Of a stretch of 23,546 nt of DNA, positions 1-6,953 are shown piece by piece. Where the stretch lies: positions 1 to 23,546 of the forward strand of contig CAZDQV010000025.1 in the NCBI GenBank assembly GCA_964507795.1, in the 5' to 3' direction. The notes under the pieces are model-generated. The model had not been told where the DNA came from and did no database searches. It was given only the letters and a program-made list of their open reading frames with translations. Each line of letters begins with the position of its first letter. Within the stretch, counting starts at the first letter, position 1. The position numbers and the translations under genes were made by a program. The stretch comes from UMGS973 sp964507795 (lineage in GTDB: Bacteria; Bacillota; Clostridia; Peptostreptococcales; Anaerovoracaceae).

Positions 1-8
1 CCCAAAAC

Positions 9-29
9 TGTGGATAACTCTGTGGATAA
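9..29 (-). promoter_or_regulatory. Two perfect DnaA boxes in tandem
   Basis: On the minus strand, TTATCCACA occurs twice (plus 21-29 and 9-17), in the same orientation and 12 bp apart start to start. Both match the consensus DnaA-binding 9-mer exactly. They lie downstream of the NlpC/P60 gene at the window edge. Such pairs are typical of oriC or of DnaA-regulated sites, but only two boxes are visible and the flanking sequence is outside the window, so the role is inferred. Confidence 0.6.
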
Positions 30-60
30 AAGCAGAAAACCCACCAACAGCGAATCTGCT
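27..60 (-). terminator. Weak terminator-like hairpin after the NlpC/P60 gene
   Basis: On the minus strand, AGCAGA (55-60) can pair with TCTGCT (31-36) across an 18-nt loop, followed by TTTTA. The stem is short and the loop large, so this is only a possible intrinsic terminator for the gene ending at 115. The T tract runs straight into the DnaA boxes. Confidence 0.25.
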
Positions 61-114
61 ATCGATGAGTCTCCTGCTATTTTTTGCTACTCGAGAAATT
101 TATAAAAAACCTGA

Positions 115-1128
115 TTACTCAAATACCCGTATTATCTTCGAAACAGGCTTGTATGATTTCCTCTTTGTAACGCCGAGTTTAGGGACGCTGTCATATATAT
201 AGCCATTTCCTGCATATATGGCAACATGGTATACCGGATCTCCATAGAAAAGTAAGTCCCCTATTTTCTTACTGGTTACTACCTTGCCCAATTTCTTGTC
301 TTTTGCAAGCCATCTTGAAGTATATTCATACTTTGCAAGAGCATGATCAACAATGTTCGTATCAGGATTTATCCCCGCAGCATAAAGGCACTGGTATATG
401 AGACCGCTGCAATCCGCATATGTTCCGGGCTTGCCTGAACATCCCACCTTGTACCTTGTTCCAGCCTCTGCATATTCCTTAGCTGCATCAATCATAGCAT
501 TGATATAATCCTTTCTTTTACTGCTCCCATCAACCTTAATCGGTGTGATATAAGTGCCGAGGCTGTACCAGCTTTTTTCGGAAAGTCCCATTTTGAGCCA
601 TGTTTTTTTGTTGACCACACCTGTTACTTTCAGTCCCTTTCGTCTCTGGAATGTCTTTACAGCCTGTTTTGTCATTGCTGTATATCTCTCGCTATAGCTT
701 CCGCGCAATGTTTTGTTGACTTTGATTACCTTTAACCCGATATTTTTTGTACTGAGTGAGTACCCACCACTTGGCAGCTCTATAGTCTGCGTTATGGGAT
801 AATATTTGCTGCTTCTTTTGTAAGCACGCTTCTTTACCGTTACGTTGTATGTATATTCACCATCAGTTATCTGACACTTTCCGGGAGATACACCAACTAT
901 CTTTTCTCCTTTAACAACAGCAATTTTTTCGTTTGAACTCGTCCAGTTGCCCGGACCTATTTCAAATTTTTTTGCTATGTGAACAGATACATCTTCTTCA
1001 GTTATTTCCTCTGTTACTTCCTTCGTTGCTTCTTCTGTTATGTCTCCGGACGTTTCATCTGCATATACGCCCGCCGTCATACTAAATGCCATAACTATCG
1101 CGATAAATAATGCAAATAATTTCTTCAT
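115..1128 (-). CDS. Secreted NlpC/P60 peptidoglycan hydrolase with peptidoglycan-binding domain
   Basis: A 337-residue exported cell-wall enzyme that probably cleaves peptide stems of peptidoglycan. It has a signal peptide (about residues 1-23, ending VYA-DE), then an acidic Glu/Thr-rich linker (24-46). An Ig-like segment (about 50-100) is followed by a PG_binding_1-type domain (about 125-181, with the typical AVKTFQRRKGL and TGVVNKKTW motifs). The C-terminal NlpC/P60 domain (about 205-337) has the catalytic Cys240 in YADCSGL and His301 in VYHVAIYAG. The ATG at 1126-1128 was chosen because AGAAGGAG lies at the right distance before it; the in-frame GTG two codons upstream overlaps that ribosome binding site. 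It stands alone, with a candidate hairpin on each side. The family is certain. Whether it acts on the cell's own wall or on that of other bacteria cannot be told. Confidence 0.9.
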   Translation of the reverse strand: MKKLFALFIAIVMAFSMTAGVYADETSGDITEEATKEVTEEITEEDVSVHIAKKFEIGPGNWTSSNEKIAVVKGEKIVGVSPGKCQITDGEYTYNVTVKKRAYKRSSKYYPITQTIELPSGGYSLSTKNIGLKVIKVNKTLRGSYSERYTAMTKQAVKTFQRRKGLKVTGVVNKKTWLKMGLSEKSWYSLGTYITPIKVDGSSKRKDYINAMIDAAKEYAEAGTRYKVGCSGKPGTYADCSGLIYQCLYAAGINPDTNIVDHALAKYEYTSRWLAKDKKLGKVVTSKKIGDLLFYGDPVYHVAIYAGNGYIYDSVPKLGVTKRKSYKPVSKIIRVFE

Positions 1129-1214
1129 TTTCACTCCTTCTAATGTTTACACTACGATGATTCCCGTTACACAGTACCGGTATTCCTGCATGCTTCTGAT
1201 AAGCTGCCTAACAA

Positions 1215-1252
1215 ATACTCCTCCCATGATTATTCTACCACAGGAGGAGCAT
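1215..1252. terminator. Hairpin terminator downstream of the large secreted protein gene
   Basis: A 10-bp inverted repeat (1215-1224 with 1243-1252, one wobble pair when read on the minus strand) sits 24 bp after the stop of the 1106-residue protein gene. On the minus strand it is followed by TTGTT, a weak U tract. On the plus strand it is followed by TTTTT. It may work in both directions, but only minus-strand genes are present nearby. Confidence 0.45.
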
Positions 1253-1275
1253 TTTTGATACACTACATACTTCCT

Positions 1276-4200
1276 TTATCCATGATTTTTACTCCAGGTT
1301 CTAAATCCATATTTACACTGAGCAAACTTTGTTGATGCAACAAGATCATCCCCGCTGTATATGCAAAGCTTAGCTTTGTAATAATATTTCGTTCCTTTTT
1401 TACCTGCAGTATTTATATATGTGTTTGTAACTTTTTCTGTTTTGGATGCATACCCTGATGATTTCTTCGTTGATCTATAGAATCTATATTTCACTGTATA
1501 TCCCATAGATTCAATCTCCTTAATCAGACTGTTTGCATCTCCAATTCCCAGAGCCTTAACCTTGACATTCTTCTTTGATGTCCTGGATGTGGTTGCTTTG
1601 AGTTTAACATCCTTGATCAGGGCCTTGATATTCTCCTCCTGTGCCTTTATCTGCTTGTCTGCATCTGTTTTTTTAACTATTGCAAAGTTTGAGAAATGGG
1701 TTGTTTCAAATCTGATGAAACTGTTTGCTCCCACTGCCTCCAAAGTATGATTCAATATTTCACAGATACCTTTATCGTTAATATATACAACAGCTATTTC
1801 TTCGCCTTTAAGTTTCTCAGGCACAGGCAACACAACGTTTACTTTGCCGCCATTGAAGTTATGGATTGTCTTGTTCCCGACAACTGCCTGGATATCAAAC
1901 ACTTCACCGTTCTCACCTATTGCATCTGCTGCAGATTTTTGTTCTTCCTTGAGCCCGGTATTTCCATTCACAACAATCCTAACGGTATCTCCTGCTGTTT
2001 CAGCTGCTATGGTCTCAAGAGCTTTGTTATCCAACTCCACCTGGCTATTGTCAGTAGTTATAACCAGGGAGACATTTGTTTCCTTGGCAATGGTCTTCAC
2101 CGCTTCCTTAGAAATTACAAGTTCAGTCTGTATCTCTCCAGACACATTGTTCCCACTGTTTTCAACTGTAATCTCCACCTTGGATGATTTGTTTGAAACT
2201 GCTGAATCAATGAGCTCATTTGCAAGTGTATCTGATACAGAAGCAGTTGTTTTGGTTACATCCTGTCCTGATTCGTTTTTAACTGTTTCAGTTTTAACAT
2301 CCTTGACCGTGGTACTTATATTCCCGTCAGTTGTAATCTTGACATCATCCTCCTTAGCAGGCGTTACAACTACTCCACCTGATGTACTGCTCTTGTCTTT
2401 AACTATTGCATACTTGGAGAAATGCCCTGTAGTAAACATTACAGCTCCGTTTGTATACCTTGTTACAGTTGGTACAGGAGTATTGTCATTAAACCAGACT
2501 ATTTCATAGTCTGTAGAATCTCCTGATACAGGTATAACTACATCTACTGTGCTATTTAAAGTTCCACTATCTCCTGCTGACAGTTCATATACATCTATAA
2601 TCTCTTTGTCTTCACCATAGTAGTTTTCAAGGTTTGCCTGCATATCTGTTGTTGCATCAACAGAAGTTGATGTGAGGGTTGTTCCACTTTGCAATGCTTT
2701 AACCTCATTTACATTGCTTACTTGTTCTGTTTCTATCTTCACCTCACACTTCTCATCAACAGGGATATATATGGTATATGACAATGCATAGCCCACAAGC
2801 TTTGCTGTGTAATTTTTCTCACTGCAGAATTTTTTGAATTCAGTCACGCTTTCATTTCCCACTTCAAAGGAGCCCTGATTAGTATAATGGTTAGAGCCTA
2901 CACTTTGACTTGCATAAAATGCTTTGTTTTCACCGCTCGAAACACAGCTGCCATATTCCGACTGTTCATCAAATTCGATTTTTATTCCATTACCATTATA
3001 TACATTGTAATAATATTCGGCTGTTATGGTATATGGCAAACTTTCATTGTCCGCAGCATTCTTTATATCTGTGATTCTGTACCCATCTGCTGTATCCATT
3101 GAAAGCCACAGTTCGGAACCGCATCTGTCGCTATCACTTGAACTTGCACCTCCAAGGCCATTCCAATAAGGTTTGTTGTTATTAACGCCAATCCATGGCT
3201 CATCTTTTTCTGGTTCAAGGAAATGGCTGAAATATTCATGAGTAGGAATCAAAGCGCTATATGCATTTTCATCATACGACAAATTAACTCCATAGTCTAT
3301 TTCTAAAGTTTTAGTTTCATACCCTGCTGTAATTTCAAAGTCCATATTTTCATGTCCTCTGTATTCATTATCCTCATTTGCCTTAAAAGAAACTTTGTAG
3401 ACATTGGTTTCCCCACCTACAGCTACTGGTTGGGATACATAAGCCGTCGGAGCATCAAAATCTGTATTACTGTTTCTGGTATATTCATTCGTTTCCAAGG
3501 TCTTGTTTCCCTGCTTGTCATCTGTATACTTGTAGTATTTCTCTGTCGGACTACTTTCCTTGCAATTATATACCCCAGCATAATAGATTGTGCTGCTATC
3601 TGCTTCCTGTTCCTCATTTTCCTTGTCAACATAATATGTTGTTATTGTACTTATACTTGGCTCCCCCACAGTGCTCTTAATATAGAAGCAATTTGCTGAT
3701 GGATCAAGTGATGTATTTACGGAAAAGTTCCAAATTTCAGTCTCACATGCTGCATCAGAATAAAATTCTATTCCAGAAGTACTATCTTCATCCTCATCCG
3801 AATTATATTCTGGGCCATAGATTTCAAAACCGAAACTATTTATATATGTTGTATTCTCATTTCCGACATCGCTGTCTTTGTATTCAATTACTATTTGACC
3901 TTCAAGCTTTTGTGTATTCTCAAATGCAGTGTTATTTACAGTGGCTTTCCAAACTTTCTTATCATCCGTCATCTTGGCCAGCGTAACTCCTGAAACAGCA
4001 GTCATCTGTTCTATTGATTTGTTTTCATCAAAGTCTGTAACATACTTCACTTCCGATATTTCATCCGTCAGTTTCGATACCACATAAAATTCAGTTTCAT
4101 CAGTGCTGTACTGGAAACAATAGTTGAGATAACTCTCTTGAGATGCTGTTTCAGATGAATAGCAGCCTTCATCCGGCAGTCCGCACATCATAGTCAAGTT

Positions 4201-4596
4201 GTACTCTTTATCACTTCCATCTGTATATGTAATAGTATAATTTTCACCCACTGCATTAATCGTTATATCGCATTCCCAATTATCGCCTCCCTGACTGAAG
4301 GTTACATTTTTGTTACTGCACTGCAAGGAGTTATAGTCTACAGCTGTATACTTATCTCCACTTAATGTCGCAAAATAGAATTCACCCTGTCTATCGATTT
4401 CAACTTGCGGCGATGTCATAGCCACATCTGCCAAAGTTTTTCCCTCTTTGGCTGTTATCTCACTATTGCTGCTATTCACGTTCACATCATCGGTGTAAAA
4501 GCAATAAAGCTGTCCCTTATCCGTTGCAAATGCCATGCCCGGTATCATTGCAAGCACTAATGCAATGCTTAAAAATACTGTCAATACTTTTTTCAT
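1276..4596 (-). CDS. Large secreted surface protein (1106 aa) with C-terminal fibronectin-like module
   Basis: Exported protein of unknown function. A clear signal peptide (residues 1-25, KK followed by a hydrophobic stretch, cleavage after AFA) is preceded by AGGGAAGGAAAG. The first ~75 mature residues are nearly identical to those of the neighbouring gene at 4747-5829. The middle is a long, polar, Asp/Glu/Ser/Tyr-rich region without a recognised fold. Two copies of a domain ending HFS(K/N)(Y/F)AIVK lie at about residues 685-735 and 915-975, and part of this repeat is visible in the DNA (1670-1706 and 2396-2432). The last ~110 residues resemble a fibronectin/Ig-like fold with the FYRSTKKSSGY and KKGTKYYYKA motifs. 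There is no LPxTG, SLH or cell-wall-binding repeat, so the anchoring mode is unknown. An adhesin or surface-layer-associated role is plausible but is inference only. Confidence 0.8.
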   Translation of the reverse strand: MKKVLTVFLSIALVLAMIPGMAFATDKGQLYCFYTDDVNVNSSNSEITAKEGKTLADVAMTSPQVEIDRQGEFYFATLSGDKYTAVDYNSLQCSNKNVTFSQGGDNWECDITINAVGENYTITYTDGSDKEYNLTMMCGLPDEGCYSSETASQESYLNYCFQYSTDETEFYVVSKLTDEISEVKYVTDFDENKSIEQMTAVSGVTLAKMTDDKKVWKATVNNTAFENTQKLEGQIVIEYKDSDVGNENTTYINSFGFEIYGPEYNSDEDEDSTSGIEFYSDAACETEIWNFSVNTSLDPSANCFYIKSTVGEPSISTITTYYVDKENEEQEADSSTIYYAGVYNCKESSPTEKYYKYTDDKQGNKTLETNEYTRNSNTDFDAPTAYVSQPVAVGGETNVYKVSFKANEDNEYRGHENMDFEITAGYETKTLEIDYGVNLSYDENAYSALIPTHEYFSHFLEPEKDEPWIGVNNNKPYWNGLGGASSSDSDRCGSELWLSMDTADGYRITDIKNAADNESLPYTITAEYYYNVYNGNGIKIEFDEQSEYGSCVSSGENKAFYASQSVGSNHYTNQGSFEVGNESVTEFKKFCSEKNYTAKLVGYALSYTIYIPVDEKCEVKIETEQVSNVNEVKALQSGTTLTSTSVDATTDMQANLENYYGEDKEIIDVYELSAGDSGTLNSTVDVVIPVSGDSTDYEIVWFNDNTPVPTVTRYTNGAVMFTTGHFSKYAIVKDKSSTSGGVVVTPAKEDDVKITTDGNISTTVKDVKTETVKNESGQDVTKTTASVSDTLANELIDSAVSNKSSKVEITVENSGNNVSGEIQTELVISKEAVKTIAKETNVSLVITTDNSQVELDNKALETIAAETAGDTVRIVVNGNTGLKEEQKSAADAIGENGEVFDIQAVVGNKTIHNFNGGKVNVVLPVPEKLKGEEIAVVYINDKGICEILNHTLEAVGANSFIRFETTHFSNFAIVKKTDADKQIKAQEENIKALIKDVKLKATTSRTSKKNVKVKALGIGDANSLIKEIESMGYTVKYRFYRSTKKSSGYASKTEKVTNTYINTAGKKGTKYYYKAKLCIYSGDDLVASTKFAQCKYGFRTWSKNHG
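4370..4596 (-). repeat. Duplicated signal-peptide/N-terminal module, copy 1
   Basis: This stretch encodes the signal peptide and first ~50 mature residues of the large secreted protein. It aligns with 5642-5867 with about a dozen substitutions and a single 1-nt gap. Similarity continues upstream through the ribosome binding site into the promoter (to about 4690). Downstream of the module the two genes diverge abruptly. Confidence 0.9.
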
Positions 4597-4642
4597 GTTG
4601 CTTTCCTTCCCTTCTTTCTAATTTATATATATTCACATACTC

Positions 4643-4682
4643 TCCCCTGTATATATAGACTAATATTCCCCTTCCACGGTCC
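4643..4682 (-). promoter_or_regulatory. Promoter region of the large secreted protein, shared with its paralogue
   Basis: Plus-strand TCCCCTGTATATATAGACT (4643-4661) is repeated exactly before the paralogue (5911-5929). A second conserved block, containing CTTCCACGGTC, follows 9 bp on. Read on the minus strand, TGGAAG and TATACA are 17 bp apart in both copies, which fits -35/-10 geometry with a poor -35 box. The two copies keep this element while nearby bases differ, so it is probably functional. An activator or alternative sigma factor is inferred. Confidence 0.5.
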
Positions 4683-4702
4683 TATTTTTTTCTCCATATA
4701 AA

Positions 4703-4722
4703 TAGGAGCCTTTCGGCTCCTA
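4703..4722 (-). terminator. Terminator hairpin of the fibronectin-like protein gene
   Basis: Minus-strand TAGGAGCC-GAAA-GGCTCCTA is an 8-bp perfect stem with a stable GAAA tetraloop, followed by TTTATAT. It lies 24 bp after the stop codon at 4747. The U tract is short but the stem is strong. Confidence 0.65.
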
Positions 4723-4746
4723 CCTTGTTACAGTTAATTTATCATT

Positions 4747-5829
4747 TCATTTCCTCGTCACAAGTGACTTCACAGAAACCACCCTGGAATACTTGGAATA
4801 ATAAGTCTTGTCGTTGCTCCTGACATATCCACGTACCTTGTAGTAATAGCGTGTACCTTTTTTAAGTGACTTCGTATCCGTAAAGCTGTTTTTACTTACT
4901 GTTTTAACCAGCTTGTATCCGGAACTTTTTTTAGTTGAACGGTAAATCTTGTATCCGTCAACATTTTTCATTGCCCTGAAGCTCACCTTTATATTCTTCT
5001 TGTAAGCTTTGGCCGAAACACCTGTTATACTGCCTGCCCTGATTGCTTTGACTGCCGATGCTGAAGCTGTAACTGTGACTGTGAAATTATTGCTTGAATT
5101 AAGCTCATATTCCGAACCAATGTATTTGATCTGAAACATTGTTTTAGATCTGATACTGCTGCTTGTGGATATCTCCATCCTGCCATCTGCAAGCGGTGTG
5201 AGTTTTATATCTGTTGTTTCATTGCCATTCAAATCATATACAGCAAAATCTTTGTCTGCAGCAGGGATTAATGTATCGAAAGTCATATCACTGCCATCAT
5301 CTTTGCCTACACAGAACTGAACAGTTTTACTCTTGCCAGCCTGAATTTCACAGCCATTGCCATAGGATTCCCCTCCGAAATTCGCTTCTAATGTTGTCAT
5401 GAGGCCAGTCGCCGAGTCTTCCGATGTTTCCTCCGGCAGCTTGCAATTCACAGTCAGTTCATATTTTGTGTTGCCCTCATTATATGACACTTTGTAATCA
5501 CCGAGTGCAGATATGCTTATATTGTATTCATACTCATCCCCGCCCATTTGACAATTAACTTTGTCATTATCAGGCCAGGTTATCGGGCATTTCGCTGGAT
5601 TTGACCATTTGACTGCCTTGTATTTATCTCCATCTTTAATGGCAAAATAGAATTCACCCTGGCTGTCGATTTCAACTTGCGGCGATGTCATAGCCACATC
5701 TGCCAAAGTTTTTCCCTCTTTGGCTATTATCTCACTATTGCTGCTATTCACGTTCACATCATCGGCATAGAAACAATAAAGCTGTCCCGTGTCCGTTGCA
5801 AATGCCATGCCCGGTATCATTGCAAACAC
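4747..5829 (-). CDS. Secreted fibronectin-like protein with frameshifted signal peptide
   Basis: Function unknown. The open body (360 aa from a GTG at 5827-5829) starts inside what should be the signal peptide. The natural start, by comparison with the paralogue, is the ATG at 5865-5867, preceded by AAGGAAAGGAAAG. That frame reads MKKVLTVF and then stops at TAA, because the tract at 5843-5846 has four A where the paralogue has five (4571-4575). The mature N-terminus copies that of the large secreted protein. The middle is unrelated, and residues ~265-360 form a fibronectin-type module with YKIYRSTKKSSGY and KKGTRYYYKVRGY. The GTG has no good ribosome binding site. The gene is therefore probably non-exported or a pseudogene, unless slippage at TTTTAAG restores the frame or the missing base is a sequencing error. 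Confidence 0.7.
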   Translation of the reverse strand: MFAMIPGMAFATDTGQLYCFYADDVNVNSSNSEIIAKEGKTLADVAMTSPQVEIDSQGEFYFAIKDGDKYKAVKWSNPAKCPITWPDNDKVNCQMGGDEYEYNISISALGDYKVSYNEGNTKYELTVNCKLPEETSEDSATGLMTTLEANFGGESYGNGCEIQAGKSKTVQFCVGKDDGSDMTFDTLIPAADKDFAVYDLNGNETTDIKLTPLADGRMEISTSSSIRSKTMFQIKYIGSEYELNSSNNFTVTVTASASAVKAIRAGSITGVSAKAYKKNIKVSFRAMKNVDGYKIYRSTKKSSGYKLVKTVSKNSFTDTKSLKKGTRYYYKVRGYVRSNDKTYYSKYSRVVSVKSLVTRK

Positions 5830-5867
5830 CAGTGCAATGCTTAAAATACTGTCAATACTTTTTTCAT
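5642..5867 (-). repeat. Duplicated signal-peptide/N-terminal module, copy 2
   Basis: Partner of 4370-4596 in the same orientation. It is one base shorter because of the deletion at 5843-5846. Identity drops sharply left of 5642, where the two proteins become unrelated. Upstream, the shared sequence runs on through the promoter to about 5960. Confidence 0.9.
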
Positions 5868-5910
5868 GTCGCTTTCCTTTCCTTATTCAAATAATCTATA
5901 TCAACATATT

Positions 5911-5951
5911 TCCCCTGTATATATAGACTGCTGTTTCCCTTCCATGGTCTC
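5911..5951 (-). promoter_or_regulatory. Promoter region of the fibronectin-like protein gene
   Basis: It contains the same 19-bp element (5911-5929) and the CTTCCATGGTC block as the promoter at 4643-4682. The 17-bp distance between TGGAAG and TATACA is also the same. It lies only a few bases after the stop of the transporter gene at 5958, so the element must work independently of that gene. Confidence 0.5.
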
Positions 5952-5957
5952 ATTTTT

Positions 5958-6887
5958 TTACATCTCAACTATAACCGCAAAAACAGAAAGCGTGATTATT
6001 GATATCACAGTTGTAAGCAGCACGCCCTTGGTCGCAAATCCCACATCACCGTCATACTGCTCAGAATAAATAGTAGTGCAGGCTGCAACAGGCATTGCCA
6101 TCTCCAGGACTATGATTTTGGCAAACAGCGACATCTCTCCAAACACAAGCGACATGGCAGCAAGGAATATAACCGGCATTGCAAGGAGTTTCAGTGCTGA
6201 GAGCACATATAATCTGATGTCGCCTATCATCTCCCTGAATTGTATCTTGCCAAGCTGAAATCCCACGACAAACATGGCCAAAGGAGTTGTCGCAGACCCT
6301 ATTTTGTCAAGAGGCATGTATATAACATCGGGGAGCTGTACACCGAGTACAAACAGACCTATGCCAACTACAATAGATGCAAATCCCGGAGTGAGGAAAT
6401 GCTTTATGCTTAACCCTATATGCCTGCCCGTGGATTTTTCGATAAGTATGAGACCTGCCGTGAATATGAATATATCACCTATGGCATCAAGAAGTGCCGC
6501 ATAAAATGTGCCTTCCTGCCCGTAAAGCACAGTGCATACGGGTATTCCCATAAACCCTGTGTTGCCGAACATAAGCATGAAAGTTATAAGGTAGGCTTTG
6601 GATTTATCTATCTTCATGGCTTTGCAGGTACCTTTTGCAAATGCATATGCTATAGCCATTGCAAAAACCATAGCTATCGCTATATATCCCATGTTGATGA
6701 CAAGCTCCATCGAAAAAGTCATCTGCAGTGAGCATACAATCAAACATGGCCATGTCAGGTTTACAACCAATGATGACACACCTTTGCACTGATGCTCGTC
6801 AATTATGTTTTTTTTCGATATAATATATCCGGGTATTATCATCAGAAACAGTTTGACAAGTGATAATATTATTTCTGTAGTTGCCAT
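5958..6887 (-). CDS. AEC (auxin efflux carrier) family transporter
   Basis: Integral membrane protein of about 309 residues with roughly ten hydrophobic segments and a polar loop near the middle, typical of the AEC family. Members move small organic acids such as malate, malonate or amino-acid derivatives across the membrane; the substrate here cannot be told. Family motifs are visible: NTGFMGIP at about residue 110, PLAMFVVGFQLG at about 205, and MPVAACTTIYSEQY near 275. The ATG at 6885-6887 was chosen because AAGGAGG sits 5 bp before it; the TTG codon five codons upstream has no such site. It follows aspS with a strong terminator between them, so it is probably a separate unit, although no clear promoter was seen in the 66-bp gap. 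Confidence 0.9.
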   Translation of the reverse strand: MATTEIILSLVKLFLMIIPGYIISKKNIIDEHQCKGVSSLVVNLTWPCLIVCSLQMTFSMELVINMGYIAIAMVFAMAIAYAFAKGTCKAMKIDKSKAYLITFMLMFGNTGFMGIPVCTVLYGQEGTFYAALLDAIGDIFIFTAGLILIEKSTGRHIGLSIKHFLTPGFASIVVGIGLFVLGVQLPDVIYMPLDKIGSATTPLAMFVVGFQLGKIQFREMIGDIRLYVLSALKLLAMPVIFLAAMSLVFGEMSLFAKIIVLEMAMPVAACTTIYSEQYDGDVGFATKGVLLTTVISIITLSVFAVIVEM

Positions 6888-6915
6888 TTTACCTCCTTGC
6901 AAATCTTTGCCTGTA

Positions 6916-6946
6916 AAGATACCGCACTTTTGCGGTGCGGTATCTT
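6916..6946 (-). terminator. Terminator of aspS
   Basis: A perfect 12-bp stem (6916-6927 with 6935-6946, AAGATACCGCAC paired with its complement) closes a 7-nt loop, 8 bp after the aspS stop. On the minus strand it is followed by TTTAC, so the U tract is short. It insulates aspS from the AEC transporter gene. Confidence 0.8.
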
Positions 6947-6953
6947 ATTCAAT

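Noticed and set aside
1844..2509. 221-codon open frame on the plus strand inside the large secreted protein gene
   Set aside because: It is antisense to a gene with a clear signal peptide, ribosome binding site and domain repeats. Its Ser/Val/Leu-rich composition is what the complement of that coding sequence would give, and it has no ribosome binding site.
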